From assembly GCA_047608075.1 (NCBI GenBank), contig JBLKRX010000014.1:1-64000 (forward strand): a DNA stretch of 64,000 nucleotides, in the 5' to 3' direction. Shown in pieces: positions 18,021-27,354 of this stretch. The stretch's first letter is position 1, and every line of letters begins with the position of its first letter. Below the pieces are notes generated by a model. That model did no database searches. It saw only the letters and a list, made by a program, of their open reading frames with translations, and had not been told where the DNA came from. This DNA is from Ferdinandcohnia humi_A. GTDB lineage: Bacteria > Bacillota > Bacilli > Bacillales > Bacillaceae_L. A program made the position numbers and the translations under genes.

Positions 18021-18725
18021 TTATTTACTTCCATAGTAATAATAGTACTGGTTATCTTTTTGCTTCTTATTATTCAAGACTACCCCAAGCAACTTTGCCT
18101 TTGCATTCATGAGTAGATCCTTCGCCTTTAACGCCGCTTCATTTTCTGTTTTCCCACTACTGACTACCATCACTACTCCATCACACTTATACGCAAGCAC
18201 TTGTCCATCTGTAACAGCAAGTACTGGTGGTGTATCGAATACAACTAAATCAAACATTCCTTGTACCTGTGCAAGAAATTCATCCATTGCTTTTGATCCA
18301 AGAATCTCTGCTGGATTAGGTGGTATGGGACCACTTGTTAATACAGAGAGATTTTCCTGGTCTGATTTTTGAATCGCCTTATCTAATGTTACTTGTTTCG
18401 TTAGTACATTTGTTAAACCATAATGATTTTCAAGCTTAAACGAGAAATGTACAGTTGGTTTACGTAAGTCTGCATCTACTAAAAGAACCTTTTTACCTTG
18501 CTGAGCAAATACAACAGCTATATTATTCGTTGTAGTTGATTTTCCTTCTGCAGGGCCTGATGATGTAACCATCATTGTACGAATTTCTTGATCAACTGTT
18601 GAGAATTGGATGTTCGTACGGATTGTTCGATATTGCTCAGAGATTGGAGACTTCGGATTAAACAATGTAACTAAACTTCGGTTTTGTAGTTTAAACTGAT
18701 TTCTTAATGTTTTTTTACGAGCCAA
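18021..18725 (-). CDS. ywqD: CpsD/CapB-type tyrosine-protein kinase (YwqD-like)
   Basis: Cytoplasmic BY-kinase ATPase. Walker A is SSGPAEGKSTTTNN, Walker A' is VLLVDADLRKP, Walker B is LVVFDTPPVLAVTD. The C-terminus ends in a tyrosine cluster (NQYYYYYGSK), the autophosphorylation tail. It needs the adjacent membrane modulator for activity, as in other Firmicutes. The start may be GTG at 18734 or TTG at 18725; I prefer 18725 because AGAGG lies 8 nt upstream and it yields MARKKTLR. The reading frame overlaps the end of the modulator gene, implying translational coupling. Confidence 0.94.
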   Translation of the reverse strand: MARKKTLRNQFKLQNRSLVTLFNPKSPISEQYRTIRTNIQFSTVDQEIRTMMVTSSGPAEGKSTTTNNIAVVFAQQGKKVLLVDADLRKPTVHFSFKLENHYGLTNVLTKQVTLDKAIQKSDQENLSVLTSGPIPPNPAEILGSKAMDEFLAQVQGMFDLVVFDTPPVLAVTDGQVLAYKCDGVVMVVSSGKTENEAALKAKDLLMNAKAKLLGVVLNNKKQKDNQYYYYYGSK

Positions 18726-19461
18726 CAGTCTCACCTCTTACCTTTCGGTTCGCTAGTTTTGCAGCAGCGTATTCACCCTCTGCTTCTAAGTCAATTTGAG
18801 CAATTGTTCCTAAAACAGGTAATTCTAATAATCTTTCAATATCTTGTTCTGTCTTAATTGTATTATCTAAGTACTCAAGTAAAAATGCTAACCCAACACC
18901 AGCCATTAGTCCAACTACCATAGCAATTGCCATATTTAATACTGGTTGTGGTTTAACTGGTGCTTGATTCTCTAAAACAACCGCTGGAGAAAGGATATTT
19001 ACGTTATCAATGCTCATAATTTTAACAATCTCTTCCTTAAAAACTGAAGCGATTGTGTTAGCTATTTCTGCTGCATCTTCAGGTTCTTCATCTTCCACTG
19101 TTATGTTAACAACTTGAGAATTTTGTTCATTTGATACCGTTATTTTTTCATTAAGTTCTTTAATGGTACTTTCTAACTCTAATTCGGCTTTAACAAGTTC
19201 CAAAATTGCAGGGCTCTTTATGATTACATTGTAGGTATTGATTAATTGAAGGTTGGTCTGTACCTCATTATAGTTAAACATTTGGTCTTCACTCTTTGCT
19301 TGATTCACTAAAATCTGAGTAGAAGATTGATAGATTGGTGTTAAGAAAAAATAACTAATCACACCACTTGTTGCAATTGCAATTACAGTAATTAATATAA
19401 TTAACGATAAACGCTTTCGTATCGTTTGGAATAATTCTTTCAAGCTTATTGTCTCTTCCAT
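18715..19461 (-). CDS. ywqC: Wzz/YveK-type polysaccharide co-polymerase and kinase modulator (YwqC-like)
   Basis: Membrane protein with a short cytoplasmic N-terminus (MEETISLKELFQTIRKRL), a first helix near residues 22-42, an extracytoplasmic domain, and a second helix around residues 165-190 preceded by the proline-rich NQAPVKPQPVLNMA typical of Wzz proteins. It sets chain length and activates the downstream tyrosine kinase. The start is ATG 19461 with GGAGG 5 nt upstream; longer in-frame versions lack support. It is the first gene of the polysaccharide operon and lies about 80 bp downstream of a recognisable promoter. Confidence 0.92.
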   Translation of the reverse strand: MEETISLKELFQTIRKRLSLIILITVIAIATSGVISYFFLTPIYQSSTQILVNQAKSEDQMFNYNEVQTNLQLINTYNVIIKSPAILELVKAELELESTIKELNEKITVSNEQNSQVVNITVEDEEPEDAAEIANTIASVFKEEIVKIMSIDNVNILSPAVVLENQAPVKPQPVLNMAIAMVVGLMAGVGLAFLLEYLDNTIKTEQDIERLLELPVLGTIAQIDLEAEGEYAAAKLANRKVRGETVGS

Positions 19462-19539
19462 AATTCCCTCCATACTATTATGCCTGTCAAAACACAACTA
19501 AATTTTATTATAAACAACGTATTTACAAAATTCTACTAA

Positions 19540-19577
19540 ATTATCCTGATAATATATTCCTTTTACAATATTCGACA
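19540..19577 (-). promoter_or_regulatory. Sigma-A promoter abutted by a Spo0A box
   Basis: On the minus strand TTGTAA (19563-19568) is followed by a 17-nt spacer and GATAAT (19540-19545), a good sigma-A pattern. TGTCGAA (complement of 19571-19577), the 0A-box core, lies just upstream of the -35, where Spo0A usually binds to activate. This would drive the ywqC-to-manC operon. Confidence 0.55.
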
Positions 19578-20154
19578 TTTTTTTACAAACTCGATGTTGT
19601 TACGATTCTACAAAAACATCCTTTCCTGACTATTTAATTTTCATTATGGCTTTTGTCTCTTTTCCTCGGTTAAATAATGGATCATATCAAAAATCTAACG
19701 GAGCCGTCCTGTTCTAGAATTATCCAGATAAATCAAATAAGCTGCAGCAAATACTTGTTCAAGTGTCCAAATTTTGTTCTTCTTTCACATGTAAACCGAT
19801 TTTTTGTAAGACCCTCTCCGATTCGAACGGCATTCACAAAACAATGTATCTCTTTATGTAACATCAAGGCTTCGAATTCTAGTTGTGATTGTACCACATA
19901 GTCTTTATCTACCTTCTTTACTAATGAAAGTGGATTGTAATCTTCATAGATAAAGTTCGTTTAAGGGTGATTCAATAATAGTTAGATTACCTTAATTCTT
20001 TGCTGAAATATCATCACGATGGGTTTTAATATAGATCTCGTTTCGAAGTCTCATCTGGGACAACATACCTGTCCCCTTGTCCCAAAATATTGATTCAATT
20101 TACTTAAAATTATGGTAAATTAGGTATATAGTAACTTCTTTGGGGGTCATAGGG
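19578..20154. other. Gene-free interval between divergent units, with decayed coding traces
   Basis: This stretch separates the operon promoter from the secreted-protein gene. On the minus strand an interrupted frame between about 19940 and 19730 reads LEFEALMLHKEIHCFVNAVRIG before a stop; the pattern E...HFxxAxRxGE recalls Gfo/Idh oxidoreductases but no complete gene is present. An 8-bp palindrome (20056-20063 with 20077-20084, TGGGACAA/TTGTCCCA) resembles the palindromic repeats found elsewhere in the window. Confidence 0.35.
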
Positions 20155-21306
20155 ATGAGTAGTAATTTTTGGGGTAGGGATTTTTTCTTATTGTTGGGTG
20201 TTTCTTTTGTTTTTCTTTTAGTGCAATTGGTTCAGCCGTATACTGTTCGGGCTAATACAAATCCAAATAATGAAACGGGGAAATCAACGATTACTAAGAT
20301 AACGAGTCAAGAAGCTATTACTAATGAAGTTAATTGGATTACGTCTCTTCAGAAACAAAATGGTGCTGTGGTGATGTCTCCTACTTACAGCATTGAAAAT
20401 ATTAATCCTTACTTTGCAAATATTACGTTAACAGCATTAGCTAAAGCATCGGATGGCGAATATACGAATGAAATAAAACAATATGTAGATTGGTATTTTA
20501 CTCATCTCAATATGCCCGATAGATTTGGATTATATGGTACTGTCTATGATTATCAAATTGATAAGATGGGACGTGAAACAACAAATAAACATTATGATTC
20601 AGCCGACTCCTATGCAGCTACATTTATAAGCCTGCTACGAGCTTATGCTGAATCTGGTGGCGATTTAGAATATTTACGATCCCATAAATATGAAATTGAT
20701 ATTATCGGTGGAGTTATGATTAAGCTAATGGACAAGGACCATTTAACTTGGGCGAAACCGAATTATAAAGTTAAATACTTGATGGATAACAGTGAGGTTT
20801 ATAAAGGACTGAAAGATATGGTCTATATTTATGAACATGTCTTTAAAGATAAAAAGGGTGCGCAGTGGTACAGAATTCATGCAACTAATGTTCAAAAAGC
20901 AATTTTGAAACACATGAGAAATGGTAATGAATTTTACTATGCCATTACGTCCAGTTCTAAAATGAAGGCTAATTGGAGCAAATGGTATCCGGATAGTACC
21001 GCTCAGCTATTTCCGATAGCCTTTGAGGTTATTTCACCAAAGGATCCATTATCTCAGAAAATCTACAGTACGTTTAATAAAAGTCATACTAATTGGCATC
21101 ATTTAAAGACTTCTGATAGTTTCCCTTGGGTATTCGTTGGATATGCTTCTTCCCTTATGAATGATACGGTTAGAGTGTCTACTTTTTCGGATCAACTGCA
21201 TTCAAAATATATACATAATAACAGAAAATGGCCATGGTATAACGTAGAATCAGCATGGTATATATTAATGAACAACCAGACACTTTCTTCTCTTAATGAA
21301 TGGTAA
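20155..21306 (+). CDS. Secreted protein, possibly an (alpha/alpha)6-barrel glycosidase-like fold
   Basis: I do not recognise a specific family. The protein begins with a signal peptide or signal anchor (FFLLLGVSFVFLLVQLVQPY) followed by VRANTN, so it is probably exported. The mature part has helical, aromatic-rich repeats (NWITSLQKQNGAV, YDSADSYAATFISLLRAYAE, WYRIHATNVQKAILKHM, WPWYNVESAWYILMNN) reminiscent of six-hairpin glycosidases and lyases, with acidic residues such as DSADS that could be catalytic. ATG at 20155 is preferred, with GGGGG about 9 nt upstream. It lies beside the exopolysaccharide operon and faces an LtaS-like gene, so a role in polymer trimming or modification is plausible but unproven. 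Confidence 0.7.
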   Translation: MSSNFWGRDFFLLLGVSFVFLLVQLVQPYTVRANTNPNNETGKSTITKITSQEAITNEVNWITSLQKQNGAVVMSPTYSIENINPYFANITLTALAKASDGEYTNEIKQYVDWYFTHLNMPDRFGLYGTVYDYQIDKMGRETTNKHYDSADSYAATFISLLRAYAESGGDLEYLRSHKYEIDIIGGVMIKLMDKDHLTWAKPNYKVKYLMDNSEVYKGLKDMVYIYEHVFKDKKGAQWYRIHATNVQKAILKHMRNGNEFYYAITSSSKMKANWSKWYPDSTAQLFPIAFEVISPKDPLSQKIYSTFNKSHTNWHHLKTSDSFPWVFVGYASSLMNDTVRVSTFSDQLHSKYIHNNRKWPWYNVESAWYILMNNQTLSSLNEW

Positions 21307-21314
21307 CCAAATGA

Positions 21315-21359
21315 AAAAAGGTATTAATTTCTCAGGTTTTGAGAAATTAATACCTTTTT
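21315..21359. terminator. Bidirectional terminator
   Basis: Perfect 19-bp arms (21315-21333 and 21341-21359) with a 7-nt loop, A-tract on one side and T-tract on the other. It separates two convergent genes. Confidence 0.9.
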
Positions 21360-21418
21360 ACTTTGTTGATTGGAGCGGAAAGCGAGTGCTCACAGCCGAA
21401 ATCAACAGCTAAGTTTGG

Positions 21419-23218
21419 TTATTCTTTTCCTTCAAGTGACGCGATATAGTCATCAGACAGTTTTTCTAATTTCAGTACCGCTTCGTAGTCCTTCTTCATA
21501 TCGGCTGTTAATGGAATTTCTTCGTGCGTATCAAGTGAGTACGCTACACCATCATCAAAGGTATTACCAGCCTCATAAAAAACAGAATTTGAAAAATACG
21601 ATCCTGTTGGAAGGTAAAAACGTGTACCAACTAGATTTTTCTCTGTGTTTAGTAAGTCTTGACCAAAAATCACTTCATTATCAAGGGAAAGTCCTAATAG
21701 GTTTGCAACAGTTGGCATCATATCAAGTTGCCCACCTACTTGTGTGATTTTTTGTCCTTGTTTTGTCATGTCACCATGAATCAAAAATGGTACGTTAAAT
21801 TTGTCTATCGTGTGATATTCATGGTTTAATACTTCGCTTACAAGTTTTTCATCTTGTAGTGGTGCTTGGTGATCACCATATATGACAAGAAGTGAGTTAT
21901 CATATAATCCATTTTTCTTTAATTCTTCAATAAACTTCCCAATGGCTTGATCTGTATAAGCAACAGACTGTAGGTAATTGCCCACATCTGTGTTTTCCAG
22001 CTTTTCTGGAAGTTCTAATAGTTGTTTTTCTTTTGGAAGTTCAAATGGATGGTGACTCGAAAGTGTAATAAATTGAGAATAAAATGGTTGTTGTGTTTTC
22101 TTTAATTCCATTACTCCCTTTTTAAACAACACCTCATCAGAAGGACCAATTCCAATTACATCTTCATTTTCAAATAGCTGTTTATCATAGATTGTTTCAA
22201 TTCCAAGAGCAGGATACAAGTCATCTCGATTCCAAAATTCCTTATCTCCAGGGTGGAAGGTTGATGTTGAATAGCCTTGTTCCCCTAGGATTCGTGCTAT
22301 GCTTGGAAAATCACGAGTGGATGCAAGTTCACTTGTTGCTACATCTTCTCTCGGATAAATTGCTGTATTGAAAATAAACTCTGCATCTGACGTATTCCCT
22401 TGTCCAACTTGTTGATAGACATTAGAGAAGTAATAACTTTCATCAACCAATGAATTTAAGACAGGTGTAACCTCTTGACCATCTACAGATAAGTCAATTA
22501 CAAAGTTTTGAAGTGATTCCACTTGGATCATGATTACATTTTTTCCTTTTGCGGAACCAAACGCTACCTTTTCATTTGAAAGATTGCCTTCTTTTAATTC
22601 AGAGAGTTCAGCAAGAAACTCCTCTTTTGATTTATCAACTTTTGCGATTTCCGTATTATTTTGATCAAATGTTTTTGCAACCTGATAACTCAGGACACCG
22701 TGTTCTTTTACTGCTTTTGAGGCATTTTTAGTATTCCCAAATACTTCAGTTACTTGGAAAGCTGACAACAGAAGAGCAACTAGTGATGAGATCACAATCG
22801 TCTTCGTTCCAATCCGTTTTTTTGTTGCGATTGGAAACTTTTTACGAATCATTAATACAAGAATTACTACAATGTCTGCAACAAACCATAAGTAAGACGG
22901 CTCAAGTAAAGAAAACACACTTCCTTTAATGGTTTGTAATTGACCCAATTGCCCTAATGTTGATATATCTGGGATGATATTCAGTGCCTTATAATAAAGT
23001 ACAATCCCTGCTAGTATAGCCGTAAGCAAAACATTGGATAGCAGGTATATAAGATTCCTAATTTTTTTGGGTACTAGTGTTTCAATCATCATTAAAAATA
23101 GAAAGAGAAATCCACCTTCTAGTAACATCGTGTCGGTAAATCCAACTTGTCCAAACATTATCGTTCTAGCTGCAAAGATTTTAATGAGAAACAACATTAA
23201 AAAGAATGCAAAATACAT
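21419..23218 (-). CDS. LTA synthase family protein (phosphoglycerol transferase)
   Basis: Five hydrophobic N-terminal helices (about residues 1-170) are followed by an extracellular sulfatase-fold domain. The segment QVGQGNTSDAEF contains the Thr nucleophile environment of LtaS-type enzymes, and VIYGDHQAP and FHPGDKEFWNRDD carry metal and substrate ligands. Such enzymes polymerise glycerol phosphate from phosphatidylglycerol onto a glycolipid at the outer membrane face. Length (599 aa) is slightly below LtaS of Bacillus subtilis. ATG follows AAAGGAGAG. It is cotranscribed with the upstream membrane GT2 (13-bp gap), an arrangement suggesting the two act on one polymer. Confidence 0.92.
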   Translation of the reverse strand: MYFAFFLMLFLIKIFAARTIMFGQVGFTDTMLLEGGFLFLFLMMIETLVPKKIRNLIYLLSNVLLTAILAGIVLYYKALNIIPDISTLGQLGQLQTIKGSVFSLLEPSYLWFVADIVVILVLMIRKKFPIATKKRIGTKTIVISSLVALLLSAFQVTEVFGNTKNASKAVKEHGVLSYQVAKTFDQNNTEIAKVDKSKEEFLAELSELKEGNLSNEKVAFGSAKGKNVIMIQVESLQNFVIDLSVDGQEVTPVLNSLVDESYYFSNVYQQVGQGNTSDAEFIFNTAIYPREDVATSELASTRDFPSIARILGEQGYSTSTFHPGDKEFWNRDDLYPALGIETIYDKQLFENEDVIGIGPSDEVLFKKGVMELKKTQQPFYSQFITLSSHHPFELPKEKQLLELPEKLENTDVGNYLQSVAYTDQAIGKFIEELKKNGLYDNSLLVIYGDHQAPLQDEKLVSEVLNHEYHTIDKFNVPFLIHGDMTKQGQKITQVGGQLDMMPTVANLLGLSLDNEVIFGQDLLNTEKNLVGTRFYLPTGSYFSNSVFYEAGNTFDDGVAYSLDTHEEIPLTADMKKDYEAVLKLEKLSDDYIASLEGKE

Positions 23219-23231
23219 CGTTATCTCTCCT

Positions 23232-24473
23232 TTATAATTGAATTCTCTCTATTTCATCCTGTGAAAGTGTACGGTCATGTTTTGTATGGCTCCATTCACG
23301 CTCTTTTCGGTTAATGAATGCAGCAATTGTTACTGGAATCCATGTTAACCCGTAAAAATAGGCTAGAATTAACCATGCTGCTTTCTTACCATGTTTTTCT
23401 TTGATTAATCCAATCACCGGTATAATGATATAACTAATCAGTGAAATGGGAATCCAAATCCAATGAGAGATAATGTAAAAATCGTACCATTGGAAAATAG
23501 AACTCATAATAAAGAGTAAATGGGATATCCCTAGTACCGTTTTCGTAGGTTGAACGAGATACATTGCCATGTCAAAATGAAGCAAACTTTCTTTTTTAAT
23601 TGCTGCTTTAAGCATCGGTACAAAAAATTTAAACATACAATTGATATGGCCAATCATCCAACGTAATCGTTGCTTCATTGACGCTACTAGCTCTAATGGC
23701 TTTTCATCATAAATTTTTGCATCATGTGCCCAAGCAACCGGCTTTCCAGTTTCTAAAATATATTTAGCTGTAAACTCGAGATCTTCTGTAAGAGATTCAG
23801 TCCCCCAGCCAATGTCTTTTAAGATGTTTCGAGATATCATCATCCCCGTTCCACCAAGCTGTGCTGATAGTCCAACTACATCTCTTGCATTCTGGAAAAT
23901 ACGATTTGTAGACCAATATGAAAATGCATAGCTTTTTGTAACCCATGTATCATCTGGATTCTTCGTATCAAGGTAGGCTTGAGCAATTTCATATCCATTT
24001 TGTAATTTATCATTCATGACTTGCAAAAAGTTCTTTGTCACAAGATTGTCTGCATCAAGAACAACAACTGCATCATACACAAGACCATTTTCTTCTTGCT
24101 TCCATAAATAATCGAACATCCACTCTAGCGCAAAACCTTTACCTCTTTTTGTAGCATCATGACGTTCCATCGCAATTCCGCCTTTTTCGCGAACGATTGC
24201 GGCTGTGTTATCAGTACAATTATCAGCAATCACATATACGTCATACATATCTTTTGGATAATTAAGACTTAGTAGGTTTTCAACAATTTGCCCTACAACT
24301 CTCTCTTCATTATGTGCACAAACAATAACAGCAAAGGTATTTTCGTACTTCGTGCTGATTGGCTTCTTCTTCTTTTCTTTTACAAACCCTAAAATGCTTA
24401 TGCTTGTTTGATACACAGTAAAAAACAAAACAATAAGTTGTAACGCTATAACAGCGATATTGAGTATATTCAT
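23232..24473 (-). CDS. Membrane processive-type family 2 glycosyltransferase
   Basis: A 413-aa GT2 with an N-terminal helix and about four C-terminal helices. Motifs are VIVCAHNEERVVG, VIADNCTDNTA, VVLDADNLV, SLTEDLEF and the QxxRW equivalent MKQRLRWMIGH, as in chitin, hyaluronan and cellulose synthase-type enzymes. It probably extends or decorates a polysaccharide or teichoic-type chain at the membrane. ATG follows GAAAGGAAAG. It lies upstream of, and close to, the LtaS-like gene in the same orientation. Substrate is unknown. Confidence 0.88.
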   Translation of the reverse strand: MNILNIAVIALQLIVLFFTVYQTSISILGFVKEKKKKPISTKYENTFAVIVCAHNEERVVGQIVENLLSLNYPKDMYDVYVIADNCTDNTAAIVREKGGIAMERHDATKRGKGFALEWMFDYLWKQEENGLVYDAVVVLDADNLVTKNFLQVMNDKLQNGYEIAQAYLDTKNPDDTWVTKSYAFSYWSTNRIFQNARDVVGLSAQLGGTGMMISRNILKDIGWGTESLTEDLEFTAKYILETGKPVAWAHDAKIYDEKPLELVASMKQRLRWMIGHINCMFKFFVPMLKAAIKKESLLHFDMAMYLVQPTKTVLGISHLLFIMSSIFQWYDFYIISHWIWIPISLISYIIIPVIGLIKEKHGKKAAWLILAYFYGLTWIPVTIAAFINRKEREWSHTKHDRTLSQDEIERIQL

Positions 24474-24888
24474 CTAAGCAACTTTCCTTTCGTCGCGTAA
24501 TATTATTCAAATAAAATGTTTGGGACAATTTCATTACAATAGTGTTCATCCATGCCAGTAAGTGGAGGGTTTATATATATTTAGTAGATTAGTAGGTAGT
24601 AAAGAAGATAATCGAAAATTGAAGTATCATAGCAAATTTAAAAAGTAGACATTTTCCTCCATCGACACAAAATCTTTCAGACAACAGTGAATTATACAGG
24701 ACTTGTTTCCTCCTATTCAATGCCATTTTATATCCACCTTTAACAGTTTTTTACAAATTGAACTAAATACCATTTATAGGCTGTAATCTACCACTTTATG
24801 AAATATTTCCCGCTTATTGTGTCGATTATTATCATATAGAATAAGGATAGAATCATGAAAAAGGATATAAAAAAGGAGGGTTGGGAGA
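24474..24888. other. Divergent intergenic region
   Basis: No gene of normal size is visible. Near its right end a 17-codon open frame starts at ATG 24855 behind AAGGA and ends at 24908, overlapping the TTG start of the next gene in another frame. TTTTTTACAAATTG near 24747 resembles the TTTACAA elements upstream of ywqC. I see no confident promoter. Confidence 0.35.
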
Positions 24889-25671
24889 TTGATAAGAGAT
24901 TTTTATGAAAGCCTAGCTTTTTATACTAAGGACCGGAAATCACTAACCAATGAAATAATAGAAGATATAAAAAGGAAAGAAAAGAAATTTGTTGTCACTG
25001 CCAATCCTGAGATTATAGTGAACGCCTTAAAACGAAATAAGTATGACTCTATCATCCGTAATGCAAATTATGTAATTGCGGATGGCATAGGAATCATTTT
25101 TGCTGCAAAGCTACTAAAGAAAAACCTTCCTACTCACGTACCAGGTATAGAATTAATGGAAGATCTATTAAATAGAGCGGTTGACCTTAAACTCAATGTA
25201 TATTTATTGGGATCTACGGAACCTATCTTACATCGTGCAGTGAAGAATATTGAGGAAAAATATAAGGGTATAAAAATATGTGGGTACCATCACGGATATT
25301 TCCGTAATGTCGAAAGTGTTATATCAGACATCAAAAAAGCAAAACCTGATATTGTATTTGTTGCACTGGGATCACCGATACAAGAGGAATTTATTTCGGA
25401 TCATTTATCTCTATTTGAAAAGGGGATCTTTATTGGTGTAGGTGGTAGTATTGATGTACTTTCAGGTTATACAAAAAGAGCACCTTTACTCATGAGAAAA
25501 TTATCTCTTGAATGGGCATATCGAATCCTTACACACCCAAGACGTATAAAAAAAGTAAATACCCTATTCTATTTTGTTATTACAGTATTTATTGTTAAAC
25601 TAGCTAGTATTTTATTACTAAGTCAGTTCTTGTCAAAAAAACAAGAGGAAGTTATTGATTCAAGTAAATAA
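24889..25671 (+). CDS. WecG/TagA/CpsF family glycosyltransferase with C-terminal hydrophobic tail
   Basis: Second GT26 enzyme in the window. It shows YVIADGIGIIFAAKLL with the conserved Asp, VPGIELMEDLL, VYLLGSTEPI and IVFVALGSPIQEEF near the C-terminal half, then LSLEWAYRILTHPRRIKK. Unlike typical TagA it ends with a hydrophobic helix (about residues 222-245) followed by a charged tail, which may anchor it in the membrane. The TTG start follows AGGAGGG. It is a single-gene unit ended by a hairpin terminator. The likely donor is UDP-ManNAc, whose 2-epimerase is encoded next door on the other strand. Confidence 0.87.
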   Translation: MIRDFYESLAFYTKDRKSLTNEIIEDIKRKEKKFVVTANPEIIVNALKRNKYDSIIRNANYVIADGIGIIFAAKLLKKNLPTHVPGIELMEDLLNRAVDLKLNVYLLGSTEPILHRAVKNIEEKYKGIKICGYHHGYFRNVESVISDIKKAKPDIVFVALGSPIQEEFISDHLSLFEKGIFIGVGGSIDVLSGYTKRAPLLMRKLSLEWAYRILTHPRRIKKVNTLFYFVITVFIVKLASILLLSQFLSKKQEEVIDSSK

Positions 25672-25728
25672 TATAACTTTTAAAAGCGAACTAGAAACCG
25701 TAGTTTCACACCTTAACACTTTTATGTA

Positions 25729-25775
25729 GACTGTAGGCAAACTCGATTCAATCGGGTTGACTACAGTCTTATTTA
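25729..25775 (+). terminator. Terminator of the second TagA/CpsF gene
   Basis: GACTGTAG (25729-25736) pairs with CTACAGTC (25761-25768), with ATCG-tipped inner pairing, followed by TTATTTAG. Confidence 0.7.
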
Positions 25776-25924
25776 GTTAGGTGATAGAAAATCATGACGA
25801 GGAACAATAATGATATCGGTAGAAAACTAAACCTTCGGAAGTATATTTTTAACCAAATCACTTTCCTGTTTTGATACGATTGTAAGTAAAAGTCCTAGCT
25901 ATTGCCTATTACAATAGACGCTTT

Positions 25925-27064
25925 TCATCCAAGGAATGAATCAAAAGGTTCATTTATGATCTTAAAGTATTTTAAAATTGCTTGAACAATTCTAGCTGAC
26001 GCCTTTCCATCACCATACGGATTTGAGGCTTTTGACATTTTTTCATATTCTGTAGGGTTAAGTAAGAGTTCGTTTGCCATTTTATAAATTGTTTCCTCAT
26101 CCGTACCCGCTAGCTTTAATGTACCTGCTTCAATTCCTTCAGGACGTTCTGTGGTATCTCTAAGTACCAATACTGGTACCCCTAAAGATGGCGCCTCTTC
26201 TTGAACTCCGCCAGAATCGGTAAGTATCATGTACGCCCTTGAGGCAAAATTATGAAAATCCAATACTCCAAGAGGATCAATTAAATGGATACGCGTATCC
26301 TCTCCTAAAATTTCAGCTGCAAGCTCCCTAACAACGGGATTTAGATGTACTGGATACACAACTTGAACTTCGGCATGTTCATCTACCATTCGTTTGATTG
26401 CCTTGAACATATTTCTCATTGGTTCTCCAAGGTTTTCCCTACGATGTGCTGTTACCAATATTAATTTGTCATTACCTACCTTTTCTAACACCTCATGTGA
26501 GTATGATTCTGTTACAGTTGTTTTCAGTGCGTCAATAGCAGTATTCCCGGTAATGAAGATTGTATCTTCCTTTTTATTTTCTTGAAGTAAATTTTGGTAT
26601 GATTTCCTTGTTGGTGCAAAGTGTAAATCGGCAATTACACCCGTCATTTGTCGGTTCATTTCTTCAGGAAATGGAGAGTATTTGTTCCATGTTCGTAAGC
26701 CAGCCTCAACATGACCGACCGCAATTTGATTGTATAGGGCGGCTACACTGGCTACAAACGTAGTTGTTGTATCACCATGAACTAAAACGATATCTGGTTT
26801 TACATCCTTCATAATTTGGTCAAGGCCTTCTAACGCCCTTGTTGTTATGCTTGTCAATGTTTGACGGTCCTGCATAACATTTAAGTCAAAATCAGGTTTT
26901 ATTTTAAATACCGATAAGACCTGATCTAGCATTTCTCTATGTTGAGCTGTAACAGTTACAATTGATTCAATATGATCTGGGTGCTTGGCTAGTTCTAATA
27001 CAAGGGGTGCCATTTTGATAGCTTCAGGTCTAGTTCCGAAAATGGTCATTACTTTCACTTTCAC
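25925..27064 (-). CDS. mnaA: UDP-N-acetylglucosamine 2-epimerase (non-hydrolysing)
   Basis: Interconverts UDP-GlcNAc and UDP-ManNAc, supplying teichoic-acid linkage units and other ManNAc-containing polymers. MTIFGTRPEAIKMAPLV opens the protein, VHGDTTTTF and VGHVEAGLRT line the active site, and LTDSGGVQEEAPSLG and VLRDTTERPE are family signatures; it closely follows the pattern of Bacillus subtilis MnaA. I favour a GTG start at 27064, giving MKVKVMTIFG as in known MnaA proteins and positioned after AAGGTG; an ATG at 27079 would add five residues. Confidence 0.95.
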   Translation of the reverse strand: MKVKVMTIFGTRPEAIKMAPLVLELAKHPDHIESIVTVTAQHREMLDQVLSVFKIKPDFDLNVMQDRQTLTSITTRALEGLDQIMKDVKPDIVLVHGDTTTTFVASVAALYNQIAVGHVEAGLRTWNKYSPFPEEMNRQMTGVIADLHFAPTRKSYQNLLQENKKEDTIFITGNTAIDALKTTVTESYSHEVLEKVGNDKLILVTAHRRENLGEPMRNMFKAIKRMVDEHAEVQVVYPVHLNPVVRELAAEILGEDTRIHLIDPLGVLDFHNFASRAYMILTDSGGVQEEAPSLGVPVLVLRDTTERPEGIEAGTLKLAGTDEETIYKMANELLLNPTEYEKMSKASNPYGDGKASARIVQAILKYFKIINEPFDSFLG

Positions 27065-27354
27065 TTTTATCACCTTCATTTTGTTATATTCATGTTGTAT
27101 TTTTAGGTATTGTTGATTTTTCGATTAGTACCACAATTTTATTTTTCATAATAACTTCTCATATAATGCCCTCATATGGAAAAAGTAATCATTTCCGAGT
27201 TTTAACTTGATGCGAGTTTTACGTACATTTTTCCAAGAAAAAATTTGATATAGCAGAAAAGAAATACTCTTTTACAACAAAATCAATTATTTTTATAAAT
27301 CCAGGGATCACTTTCGGATTGAGCTACGTCTAATGTTTGAAAGGAGAGAGAAAT

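Noticed and set aside
19677..19901. Plus-strand 74-codon frame
   Set aside because: No ribosome binding site; the minus strand shows a better, though decayed, coding pattern there.
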